Assembly: GCA_023423605.1 (NCBI GenBank)
Contig: JAFAFF010000180.1
Location: forward strand, 1 to 8,192
DNA: 8,192 nt
Source: Pseudomonadota bacterium
GTDB lineage: Bacteria > Pseudomonadota > Gammaproteobacteria > Xanthomonadales > Xanthomonadaceae
Direction: 5' to 3'
In this document: positions 1-5,278 of the stretch, one piece after another
Layout: each line of letters starts with the position of its first letter
How positions within the stretch are numbered: position 1 is the first letter of the stretch
Notes under the pieces: generated by a model
Seen by the model: the letters and a program-made list of their open reading frames with translations, nothing else
Told to the model about the DNA's origin: nothing
Database searches by the model: none
Position numbers and translations under genes: made by a program

Positions 1-209
1 ATCAACGGCACCTGGTGTGCTTCGCACAGCGCCTGCAGGGCCATGGCCTGATCACGGCGAAGCATGGTGCTGGCTGCCTTGTTGCGGTACTGCAGCCAGC
101 AGGTACCCGCCGCCAGCAGTGGCTGCACGCGCGCAAGCAGGCGTGCGGTGTCGCTTTCATCGGGGGTGATCAGGTAGATGCCGCGTGGCGCGGAAAGGGT
201 CGGGGTCAT
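1..209 (-). CDS. thiE: Thiamine phosphate synthase, N-terminal part (cut by window edge)
   Basis: ThiE joins the pyrimidine HMP-PP and the thiazole phosphate to make thiamine phosphate in the cytoplasm. Only the first 69 codons are inside the window; the gene runs off the left edge. Read on the minus strand, the protein begins [10 protein letters not shown], followed by IYLITPDE (residues 11-18) and [10 protein letters not shown] (39-48). These are the first beta strand and the second-strand region of the TIM barrel; the Q-Y-R-N-K stretch is the family's pyrimidine/phosphate-binding segment. The ATG at 209-207 is chosen because the family's conserved N-terminus begins directly after it; no strong Shine-Dalgarno is seen. 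The gene diverges from rubredoxin across 69 bp. In related genomes thiE commonly lies beside a rubredoxin and hemL, which supports the call. The identification is firm for the visible part; intactness cannot be judged. Confidence 0.9.
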   Translation of the reverse strand, partial: MTPTLSAPRGIYLITPDESDTARLLARVQPLLAAGTCWLQYRNKAASTMLRRDQAMALQALCEAHQVPL

Positions 210-278
210 GCTTGGCTACCGGTTGCGCGGCCGCGATGGGACAATGGCCGCAGGGAATCACAGGACAGGCATTATCCG

Positions 279-470
279 ATGAGCGACACGGACACCACCA
301 CCTTCCGCACCTGGATGTGCGTGGTCTGTGGGTTTCTCTACCATGAGGCCGATGGGCTGCCCGAGGAGGGCATCGCGCCGGGAACGCGCTGGGAAGACAT
401 CCCGGAGACATGGTTCTGCCCGGACTGTGGCGTCGGCAAGGATGATTTCGAGATGGTCCAGATCGGCTGA
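279..470 (+). CDS. rubA: Rubredoxin
   Basis: A 63-residue one-iron electron carrier of the cytoplasm. Four cysteines in the classic spacing bind the iron: C14 and C17 in C-V-V-C-G, and C47 and C50 in C-P-D-C-G. The usual aromatic and core residues are present (Y21, W38, F46), and the sequence around G35-T36-R37-W38 and D49 is typical. The length is normal for a single-domain rubredoxin. The open frame extends far upstream, but the ATG at 279 gives the family-size protein, with an AGGA at 262-265 as a rather distant ribosome site. The gene diverges from thiE and converges on the SirB1-family gene. Rubredoxins often pass electrons to alkane hydroxylases or to oxygen and peroxide reductases; no such partner is in the window, so its partner is unknown. 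A GACAAT box at 240-245 may be its -10 element. Confidence 0.95.
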   Translation: MSDTDTTTFRTWMCVVCGFLYHEADGLPEEGIAPGTRWEDIPETWFCPDCGVGKDDFEMVQIG

Positions 471-526
471 GCCCGCCTGCGCCTGCCGCACCTGCGGGTG
501 GCCACGGACCGGCCATGCCGGATGAT

Positions 527-1372
527 TCAATGCAGCCGCATCCGTGGCCCGCCCAGTTCGACCAGTTTGTCGCGCAGCAGCTGCGCATCGTCGGCGGCGG
601 GATTGCGCTGCACGTAGCGGCCCAGGTCCTGGCGTGCGCCCGGCAGGTAATCCAGCTTCAGGTAGGCGACGCCGCGGTCGCGCAGCGCATCATCATCGTG
701 CGGGGCGAGCTTGAGCAGTCGGTCGGCACTGCGTGCGGCGCGGTCCCACTGGCGGTTTTCCGCATAGACGCCGTACAGGTTGCGCAGCATGCGCATGAGG
801 ATCGCGCGGCTCGGCGCCGGGTCCAGGATCTGCGCCAGTACCTGGTCATCCGGTACATGTCCGCCCAGGTGCGGCGCAGCGCGCTCGCGCAGTTCCTCCA
901 CGCCGAGTGGACGCCCGCCGTTGAACGGATCCATCACCAGCACGCCTTCATCCATCGGCAGGCGAACGAGGAAATGGCCGGGAAAGGACACGCCGTCCAA
1001 CGGAATGCCCAGCCGGCGCGCGACTTCCATCTGTACCAGCGCGAGCGAAATCGGATTGCCGAGGCGGCGTTCAAGAACCTCGTTGAGATAGCTGTTGCGC
1101 GGATCGTAATACTCGTCGTGGTCGCCGCTGTAGCCAAGCTCGTCGAACAGGTGGCGGTTGATGGCGGCCATTTTCAGCGGCGCCATCGGGATGGTGGCCA
1201 CTTCCGCGCGCAGGTGCTCCACGTGCGCCTGCACCGTCGCATCGCACTGCGAAGGGTCCAGGCCGGGATACTCGTCGCGCGCGATGAGCAGGGCGGTCGG
1301 CAGCAACGGCAGCGATGCGTCGTCCAGTTCCGCCAGGGTTTCCCAATCAGGTAGTGTCATCGCGTCCTGCAT
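527..1372 (-). CDS. SirB1-family protein (transglutaminase-like core plus TPR-like tail)
   Basis: A 281-residue cytoplasmic protein of the SirB1/YchA family, whose biochemical function is not established. The N-terminal two thirds form a transglutaminase-like core, with N-S-Y-L-N-E-V-L (93-100), G-N-P-I-S-L-A-L (105-112), F-P-G-H-F-L-V-R (130-137) and M-D-P-F-N-G-G (147-153). The position where transglutaminases have the nucleophilic cysteine is serine (S109), while the His (H133) and Asp (D148) remain. This is usual in the family and argues against classical transglutaminase chemistry. Residues 195-270 form TPR-like helices. The open frame continues upstream to 1453, but that part is Arg/Ala-rich, non-conserved sequence. 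The ATG at 1372 is used; the ATG at 1360, preceded by AGGA, is equally possible. The gene is last in the fau-EVE-rpiA-DUF192 run, 84 nt after the DUF192 stop. Confidence 0.88.
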   Translation of the reverse strand: MQDAMTLPDWETLAELDDASLPLLPTALLIARDEYPGLDPSQCDATVQAHVEHLRAEVATIPMAPLKMAAINRHLFDELGYSGDHDEYYDPRNSYLNEVLERRLGNPISLALVQMEVARRLGIPLDGVSFPGHFLVRLPMDEGVLVMDPFNGGRPLGVEELRERAAPHLGGHVPDDQVLAQILDPAPSRAILMRMLRNLYGVYAENRQWDRAARSADRLLKLAPHDDDALRDRGVAYLKLDYLPGARQDLGRYVQRNPAADDAQLLRDKLVELGGPRMRLH

Positions 1373-1456
1373 GGCTACAGACTGGCGGCAAAACAGCGAG
1401 GATTCAAGCCTGCGCCGCGCCCGCTGCCCGGCGGCGGCAGACGCGCGCGGCATGCC

Positions 1457-1903
1457 TCATTCGGTGGGAATGCCCGGACCGAACCGGAGTTCGGCGCCAT
1501 CCTTCAGGTGGATCTTCTCCGCCTGGCCGGCATTGAGTTCCAGCACGTAACGCGCCGGTCCACTGCTCGGATAGGGCGGGCACATGTTGCCGGCCGAGCA
1601 CGGCGGCACGTCGCGCTGCTGGCTCACCAGCCGGCGGGCATTGTCGAAGTACAGGATATCCAGCCCGATCCTGGTGTTCTTCATCCAGTACGCCTGCTGT
1701 TCTTCGCGGTCGTGGATGAACAGCATGCCGTGATCTTCAGGCATGGAATCGCGGAACATCAGGCCGCGTGCGCGGGTTTCGTCGGTCTGCGCCAGCTCTA
1801 TCTGGTAGCGGGTGCCATCCAGTTCCACCCAGTGCCTGGCGGCACCGGTGGCGCAGCCGGCAAGCGCCAGCAGTGGCAGCAGGATCAGGAAACGTATGGA
1901 CAT
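1457..1903 (-). CDS. DUF192-family lipoprotein
   Basis: A 148-residue exported protein. Residues 1-16 form a lipoprotein signal: a short basic start, a leucine-rich core, and a lipobox L-A-G-C ending at C17. Alanine at +2 suggests outer-membrane sorting. The rest is one DUF192 domain, with the signature R-G-L-M-F-R (46-51), H-G-M-L-F (58-62), Y-W-M-K-N-T (72-77) and the closing block G-P-A-R-Y-V-L-E-L-N-A-G (115-126). Two cysteines, C102 and C108, lie in a proline-rich loop and could form a disulphide in the periplasm. The family's function is unknown. The start at 1903 is fixed by the signal peptide and by a strong Shine-Dalgarno seven bases upstream. The gene lies between rpiA and the SirB1-family gene on the same strand and is probably co-transcribed with them. 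Confidence 0.92.
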   Translation of the reverse strand: MSIRFLILLPLLALAGCATGAARHWVELDGTRYQIELAQTDETRARGLMFRDSMPEDHGMLFIHDREEQQAYWMKNTRIGLDILYFDNARRLVSQQRDVPPCSAGNMCPPYPSSGPARYVLELNAGQAEKIHLKDGAELRFGPGIPTE

Positions 1904-1910
1904 GGGTTGC

Positions 1911-1917
1911 CCTCCTC
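1911..1917 (-). promoter_or_regulatory. Strong ribosome binding site of the DUF192 gene
   Basis: GAGGAGG on the minus strand, seven bases before the ATG at 1903. It is the clearest Shine-Dalgarno in the window and settles the start of the lipoprotein gene. Its strength contrasts with the other genes of the run, which have weak or no such sites. Confidence 0.85.
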
Positions 1918-1952
1918 AGGCATGCAGCGGCGGTGCCGGCGATGATGGGAAT

Positions 1953-2600
1953 TCAGAGCACTACCGGCGGCTCGCCGCCGACGATCACCACGTCGGCAGG
2001 CCGGCGTGCGAACAGGCCGACGCAGACCACGCCAGGCAGCTGGTTGAGTGTCTGTTCCAGCGCTACGGGATCGGTGATCTGCAGGTTGTGGATGTCCAGG
2101 ATCTGGTTGCCGTTGTCGGTCACCACGCCCTCGCGCCAGCTCGGCTGGCCGCCGGTGATGTCGCGGATCTGCCGCGCGACCAGGCTGCGCGCCATCGGAA
2201 TGACCTCCACCGGCAGCGGAAACCGGCCCAGTACCGGCACCTGCTTGCTGGGGTCGACGATGCACACGAAGCGCTCGCTGGCCTCGGCGATGATCTTCTC
2301 GCGGGTCAGCGCGGCGCCGCCGCCCTTGATCAGGCACTTGCCCGGATCGCATTCGTCGGCCCCATCCACGTACAGCGACAGGGTACCGGTGTGGTTCAGT
2401 TCCATCACCTCGATGCCGTGCTGCTTCAGTCGCGCCGTGCTCTGTTCGGAGCTGGAGACCGCGCCCTTGATGCGGTGCTGGATGCGGGCCAGGGCATCGA
2501 TGAAATAGGCGACGGTGGAGCCGGTGCCGACGCCGACGATCATGCCGTCCTCGACGTATTCGATGGCTTTTTCGGCGGCCAGGCGCTTGGCTTCGGACAT
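1953..2600 (-). CDS. rpiA: Ribose-5-phosphate isomerase A
   Basis: RpiA interconverts ribulose 5-phosphate and ribose 5-phosphate in the non-oxidative pentose phosphate pathway, in the cytoplasm. The 215-residue protein has every family signature: G-V-G-T-G-S-T (23-29, phosphate loop), Y-V-D-G-A-D-E (77-83), [12 protein letters not shown] (91-102), T-D-N-G-N (161-165) and G-L-F-A (195-198). D79, D82, K92 and E101 correspond to E. coli D81, D84, K94 and E103, the last being the catalytic base. The frame is open to 2657, but the ATG at 2600 gives the usual N-terminus ([10 protein letters not shown]) and leaves 20 nt after the EVE-gene stop. No strong Shine-Dalgarno is seen, so translation may rely partly on coupling. 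It sits downstream of fau and EVE, echoing the fau/rpiA proximity of E. coli. Confidence 0.97.
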   Translation of the reverse strand: MSEAKRLAAEKAIEYVEDGMIVGVGTGSTVAYFIDALARIQHRIKGAVSSSEQSTARLKQHGIEVMELNHTGTLSLYVDGADECDPGKCLIKGGGAALTREKIIAEASERFVCIVDPSKQVPVLGRFPLPVEVIPMARSLVARQIRDITGGQPSWREGVVTDNGNQILDIHNLQITDPVALEQTLNQLPGVVCVGLFARRPADVVIVGGEPPVVL

Positions 2601-2620
2601 ACAGGGAGTCTCGGCAGGGA

Positions 2621-3100
2621 TCAGGATTTCTTTTCCAGCGACAGCAGCAGCTTCCACTGCGATGCGGTCACCGGGAATACGGAAAGGCGGTTGCCGCGCG
2701 CGACCAGCGGAAAGCCTTCGCCCAGCGCATCGGCGTGCAGCTTGATCTCGTCCAGCGGGATGATCTGCCCCAGCTTGCGCTCGAAAGCTACGTCCACCAG
2801 CATCCAGCGCGGTTCCTCGCGGGTGCTCCTGGGGTCGTGGTAGTCCGATTTCGGATCGAACTGGGTTTCGTCCGGGTAGGCCGCACTGGCCACGGTGGCC
2901 AGGCCGACGATGCCGGGCACCTTGGTGTTGGAGTGGTAGAACAGGATGCCGTCGCCAACCTGCATGCCGTCGCGCATGAAATTGCGCGCCTGGTAATTGC
3001 GCACGCCATTCCAGGGCTCGGTGCCGACGCGGGCCAGGTCGTCGATGGAAAAGGCGTCCGGTTCGGACTTCATCAGCCAGTAGCGCTTGCGGGCGGTCAT
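2621..3100 (-). CDS. EVE-domain protein (THYN1-like)
   Basis: A 159-residue protein made of a single EVE domain, a PUA/YTH-like fold thought to bind modified bases in nucleic acid. No activity is established for this stand-alone bacterial form. The sequence shows Y-W-L-M-K-S-E-P (7-14), [11 protein letters not shown] (30-40), [11 protein letters not shown] (48-58), G-I-V-G (63-66) and near the end R-L-S-V-F-P-V-T (138-145). The aromatic residues W30, Y36 and W99 are where the family builds its binding pocket. The ATG overlaps the fau stop in an ATGA (3100-3097), so translation is probably coupled. EVE next to fau and 6S RNA is a conserved pairing in gammaproteobacteria, here followed by rpiA. 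Some EVE fusions act in restriction or phage defence; nothing nearby suggests that here. Confidence 0.93.
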   Translation of the reverse strand: MTARKRYWLMKSEPDAFSIDDLARVGTEPWNGVRNYQARNFMRDGMQVGDGILFYHSNTKVPGIVGLATVASAAYPDETQFDPKSDYHDPRSTREEPRWMLVDVAFERKLGQIIPLDEIKLHADALGEGFPLVARGNRLSVFPVTASQWKLLLSLEKKS

Positions 3101-3684
3101 GCGGTCACACGGGAAGGAAAGATGGTGCTCGCGTCGGTGCAGATCGCATCCACCGATACATCCCAGGAGGCGATCGGCAATGCGGGAACCTGCTGCACGG
3201 CGAAAGCCGCGCCGACCAGCCAGGGGGGAGCCGGGCGGTCGTGCCGGAACGCGAAGCTGCGATCATACCAGCCGCCTCCCATGCCAAGGCGACCGCCGTT
3301 GTCATCGAAGCCGACCAGGGGCGTGACCACCAGGGCCATCTGCTCGGCGGCCAGCGTGCCGGTGATGTCCAGGTCCGGTTCGGGAATGCCGAAGCGGTTC
3401 TGTCGCAGGGGCTGCCCGGGGCGCCATGGCGCGAAGCGCAGCACCTGGTCGTGCAGCACCGGCAGGCAATAGATCACATCCTGCGGCAGGCTCAGCTGCC
3501 AGCGATGCAGGGCAATCTCGCCATCCATCGCCCAGTAGCCGGCGACATGGCCGTTTTGCGGGGCGAAGGGCAGCGAAAGCAGGCGCGTGGCGAGCTGGTC
3601 GGCGGCCTCGATGCGTGCGGAGGCCGGCAGCTCGCGCCGGCGTTGCCGCAACTGGGTGCGCAACGGCTGGCGCGGATCGGTCAT
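3097..3684 (-). CDS. fau: 5-formyltetrahydrofolate cyclo-ligase
   Basis: Also called ygfA or MTHFS. It uses ATP to convert 5-formyl-THF to 5,10-methenyl-THF, returning a stored folate to one-carbon metabolism. The protein has 195 residues, normal for the family. Visible are the basic N-terminal helix with R-x-x-x-R-R-R (13-17), N-R-F-G-I-P-E-P (96-103), V-T-P-L-V-G-F-D (120-127) leading into the nucleotide loop [12 protein letters not shown] (131-142), and the closing block ending in [11 protein letters not shown] (174-184). The frame is open to 3804, but the upstream part overlaps the 6S RNA and its terminator and is not conserved, so the ATG at 3684 is chosen. There is no good Shine-Dalgarno. 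The gene lies directly downstream of ssrS, as in E. coli, but with a strong terminator between them. Its stop overlaps the EVE start by four bases. Confidence 0.96.
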   Translation of the reverse strand: MTDPRQPLRTQLRQRRRELPASARIEAADQLATRLLSLPFAPQNGHVAGYWAMDGEIALHRWQLSLPQDVIYCLPVLHDQVLRFAPWRPGQPLRQNRFGIPEPDLDITGTLAAEQMALVVTPLVGFDDNGGRLGMGGGWYDRSFAFRHDRPAPPWLVGAAFAVQQVPALPIASWDVSVDAICTDASTIFPSRVTA

Positions 3685-3713
3685 CGTCGGGCTCGGCTGG
3701 AAGGAACCGCACC

Positions 3714-3719
3714 ATTGTG
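3714..3719 (-). promoter_or_regulatory. Possible -10 element of fau (CACAAT)
   Basis: CACAAT on the minus strand, 29 nt before the fau ATG and downstream of the 6S RNA terminator. The only -35-like hexamer, TTGTCT, is 19 nt upstream and overlaps the terminator. The same box sits at exactly the same distance before pepQ. This is a plausible but weak promoter call, resting mainly on the need to restart transcription after the terminator. Confidence 0.35.
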
Positions 3720-3735
3720 CCGTGCCGGGCGCTGG

Positions 3736-3772
3736 AAAAGACAAGGGAGGCATCCGAAGACGCCGCCCTTGT
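3736..3772 (-). terminator. Intrinsic terminator after 6S RNA
   Basis: On the minus strand ACAAGGG pairs with CCCTTGT, and inside these GGCGTC pairs with GATGCC around a UUCG tetraloop (3758-3755). One C/T mismatch separates the two blocks, and CTTTT follows (3740-3736). The long GC-rich stem, stable tetraloop and U tract make this the best intrinsic terminator in the window. It starts eight bases beyond the end of 6S RNA and ends 51 bases before the fau start. Confidence 0.85.
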
Positions 3773-3780
3773 GGAATATT

Positions 3781-3967
3781 GCATTCTCCGCAATGTCGAT
3801 GCATGCGAAACGACCTTGAACCCGGGGGCTCAAGTGGGAACGCTGGGGAACCATCGGGCTTCCCGCTGCAAGGCGGACATGCACTCCCGGCGCCGTCGCG
3901 CTCCCGGTGTCGTTCTTAAGGGACAAGGCGAATGTTTGCACATGCCGTCGAGTACCGCAGAGAACGC
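3781..3967 (-). ncRNA. ssrS: 6S RNA
   Basis: 6S RNA mimics an open promoter, binds sigma-70 RNA polymerase and lowers its activity in stationary phase. On the minus strand a TATACT box at 3979-3974 predicts a start near 3967. The 5' end (GCGUUCUC) pairs with the 3' end (GAGAAUGC, ending at 3781), and the stem continues inward with GCAUGU against GCAUGC. The 3' half carries C-U-U-G-A-G-C-C followed by G-G-G-U-U-C-A-A-G-G, matching the conserved 3' strand of E. coli 6S RNA. The length of about 187 nt fits the usual 180-190. Its place between zapA and fau is the canonical locus. It is followed by a strong terminator. Ends are estimated from pairing and may be off by a few bases. Confidence 0.93.
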
Positions 3968-3973
3968 ACGTGC

Positions 3974-3979
3974 AGTATA
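3974..3979 (-). promoter_or_regulatory. -10 element of the 6S RNA promoter
   Basis: TATACT on the minus strand, about seven bases before the predicted 6S RNA start. Between it and the start lies a GC-rich discriminator (GCACGT), a feature of promoters under stringent control. At 17 bp spacing the -35 region reads CTGCGT, a poor match to TTGACA, so activation or an upstream element may be needed. Confidence 0.7.
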
Positions 3980-4034
3980 GCCGCGCCGGCGACGATACGC
4001 AGGCCGTTCGTCGGCAACGTTCATGAAAAGGAAG

Positions 4035-4076
4035 GGGGACGGAGGTGGTTAGTTCCAGATAACCACCTCCGTCCCC
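4035..4076. repeat. Perfect 17-bp inverted repeat after zapA (terminator or REP-like palindrome)
   Basis: The arms 4035-4051 (GGGGACGGAGGTGGTTA) and 4060-4076 are perfect reverse complements around an 8-base loop. The plus direction has a clean T tract at 4078-4082, which overlaps the zapA stop codon. The minus direction, which would serve zapA, is followed by the less regular CTTCCTTTTC. It may terminate zapA mRNA before 6S RNA. The A/T flanks on both sides and the GGGGACGGAGG wording recall palindromes that I remember recurring in Xanthomonadaceae genomes, so it may be a dispersed element. The hairpin is certain; its function is not. Confidence 0.75.
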
Positions 4077-4081
4077 ATTTT

Positions 4082-4372
4082 TCAGCCGTCGATGGCGCGG
4101 TCCAGGCGGCGGTTGAGATCGGCCAAGGTCTGTTGCAGGGCAACGGCCTGGCGGGCGTTCTCGTCACGCAGCTGCTGCAGTTCGTGGGCCAGGTTCAGTG
4201 CGGCCAGGACCGCCACCCGGTCCACGGCCGCCATGCGGTTGCTGCCGCGGATCTCGCGCATCTTCGCATCCAGCAGCCGCGAGGCCGCCATCAGGCTGTC
4301 GCGCTCCTCCGCGCCGACGCCCACGGTGTAGTCGCGGTCCAGGATGCGTACATTGACCGGTTCGGCACTCAT
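4082..4372 (-). CDS. zapA: Cell division protein ZapA
   Basis: ZapA binds FtsZ and cross-links its filaments, stabilising the division ring at mid-cell. The 96-residue protein matches the family in length and layout. The N-terminal globular FtsZ-binding part has V-R-I-L-D-R-D-Y-T-V-G (8-18), E-E-R (22-24) and L-D-A-K-M-R-E-I-R (34-42), followed by A-V-L-A-A-L-N-L-A-H-E-L (54-65). The C-terminal residues 62-93 are a coiled coil for dimer and tetramer formation. Its ATG overlaps the stop of the upstream TIGR02449-family gene in ATGA (4372-4369), so the two are translationally coupled. The stop is followed at once by the 17-bp inverted repeat. zapA beside 6S RNA is the conserved arrangement. Confidence 0.95.
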   Translation of the reverse strand: MSAEPVNVRILDRDYTVGVGAEERDSLMAASRLLDAKMREIRGSNRMAAVDRVAVLAALNLAHELQQLRDENARQAVALQQTLADLNRRLDRAIDG

Positions 4373-4590
4373 GTGTGCTGCTCCAGGGACTTGAGGCGGG
4401 TGATCATCGCTTCGACCCGCGAGCGCGCCTGTTCGTTCTTGGTCAGCAGCGTCGAGCGTTCAGCCACCAGCTGTTCCTGCTGGTGCCGCAGGCTGCGGTT
4501 TTCGTCCGCCAGCCGCTGGTTGCGCTCAAGCAGCGCCTCCACCCGGGCGGCGAAGGCCTGCAACTGGTCGAGGGGGCTGGTGGGATCCAT
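4369..4590 (-). CDS. TIGR02449-family small coiled-coil protein
   Basis: A 73-residue protein starting MDPTSPLDQL, almost entirely heptad-like helix: L7, L10, V17, L20, L27, L34 and L41, with many Glu, Gln and Arg. The family always lies just upstream of zapA in Pseudomonas- and Xanthomonas-type genomes, and its function is uncharacterised; a ZapB-like role as division-ring partner is a reasonable guess from size, fold and coupling. The longer open frame (to 5208) is antisense to ygfB and is not used; the ATG at 4590 fits the family length. No Shine-Dalgarno is seen. A possible promoter (TTGACC at 4626-4621, 17 bp, GACTCT at 4603-4598) would place the transcript start within a base or so of the ATG, so the mRNA could be leaderless. 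Confidence 0.85.
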   Translation of the reverse strand: MDPTSPLDQLQAFAARVEALLERNQRLADENRSLRHQQEQLVAERSTLLTKNEQARSRVEAMITRLKSLEQHT

Positions 4591-4635
4591 GGCGGCAAGA
4601 GTCTCAGGGCCGGTGATGACGGTCAAGCGACATCG

Positions 4636-4661
4636 GGGCGGGCTGCGATGGCCCGCCCTAC
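4636..4661 (-). repeat. GTAG-flanked REP-like hairpin (possible SMAG element)
   Basis: The arms 4636-4643 and 4651-4658 (GGGCGGGC / GCCCGCCC) are perfect reverse complements around a 7-base loop. Read on the minus strand, the hairpin is opened by GTAG (4661-4658). Stenotrophomonas maltophilia carries many SMAG REP elements defined by a terminal GTAG next to a GC-rich stem-loop, and this unit fits the pattern. It lies in the divergent spacer, about 70 bp from both the TIGR02449-family and ygfB starts. There is no T tract for a terminator. Confidence 0.45.
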
Positions 4662-4729
4662 GCTCTAAACTAGCCCATCGGCGACACGCGCGGCAGCGCG
4701 GGCCACCTCCTTCATAAAAGAGCCTGACG

Positions 4730-5278
4730 ATGACCGAACTTCCCTCCGTCGATGACGTTTCCCGCGCCAGCCAGGCCCTGGACCTGGGCGCCACGCCGGC
4801 CGAACTGCATGGCGGCCTGTGCGGTTGGCTGGCCGCTGGCGGTGCCCCCGGCAATGACTGGCCGGCACGCGTGCTGGCCGATGACGGGCTCCGTCCGGTG
4901 GCCGATGACAGCGTGCTGGCGCAGTTGCAGCAGGTCACCCTGCAGCAGCTGGAAGACCGCGATTTCGGCTTCGAGCTGCTGCTCACCGACAGTAGTGATA
5001 CCGCCGCGCAGGTGGATGCACTGTTCAGCTGGGCGCGCGCGTTCCTGGGCGGCTTCGGCCTGGGCTCCGGGCAGCGCCGGCCGGCCCTGTCCGAGGAAGG
5101 CGAAGAGGCGCTGAACGATCTGGCCAGGCTGGCGCAGGCCTCCAGCGAGGATTTCGACAGCGATGGCGACGAGGATGACGAGGCGCTGGCGGAGATCGAG
5201 GAGTTCATCCGCGTGGCGGTGCTGTTGCTGCATGGCGACTGCGTGATGGCTGCGCGTCATCGGCAGCGCCTGAACTGA
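4730..5278 (+). CDS. ygfB: UPF0149 / YgfB-family protein
   Basis: A 182-residue all-helical cytoplasmic protein of the YgfB/YecA family. It shows E-L-H-G-G-L-C-G-W-L-A-A-G (25-37), W-A-R-A-F-L-G-G-F-G-L-G (101-112) and an acidic run around residues 140-158 (D-S-D-G-D-E-D-D-E) leading into a conserved helix E-E-F-I-R-V-A-V-L-L-L (157-167). The biochemical role is not settled. In Pseudomonas aeruginosa YgfB is reported to curb the AlpA-driven expression of the amidase AmpDh3 and so to influence beta-lactam resistance; whether that applies here is unknown. It lacks the SEC-type zinc tail seen in some YecA proteins. The start at 4730 has only a weak AGAG upstream. Its stop and the pepP start share one base (TGATG), indicating coupled translation. 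It diverges from the TIGR02449/zapA pair. Confidence 0.92.
   Translation: MTELPSVDDVSRASQALDLGATPAELHGGLCGWLAAGGAPGNDWPARVLADDGLRPVADDSVLAQLQQVTLQQLEDRDFGFELLLTDSSDTAAQVDALFSWARAFLGGFGLGSGQRRPALSEEGEEALNDLARLAQASSEDFDSDGDEDDEALAEIEEFIRVAVLLLHGDCVMAARHRQRLN

Noticed and set aside
481..521. Short palindromes (CCGCA/TGCGG and CCGGC/GCCGG) between rubredoxin and the SirB1-family gene, considered as terminators
   Set aside because: The stems are only five base pairs and no T tract follows in either direction. In such GC-rich DNA they are expected by chance.
515..1354. A 279-codon plus-strand frame opposite the SirB1-family gene
   Set aside because: It is a shadow of the real minus-strand gene. 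It has skewed Val/Ala/Arg/Gln composition and no recognisable motif.
3685..3980. Open frames across the 6S RNA region on both strands, including the fau extension to 3804
   Set aside because: They overlap a well-supported 6S RNA, its promoter and its terminator, and their products show no conserved features.
4665..4713. A 16-codon minus-strand mini-ORF starting ATGAAGGAGG upstream of the TIGR02449-family gene
   Set aside because: It has no ribosome site of its own, and the GGAGG lies inside it without a start codon at proper distance. Nothing supports translation.
4591..5208. Upstream extension of the TIGR02449-family frame across ygfB
   Set aside because: The extension is Ser/Arg-rich and antisense to ygfB. 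The family length of about 70 residues is reached from the ATG at 4590.
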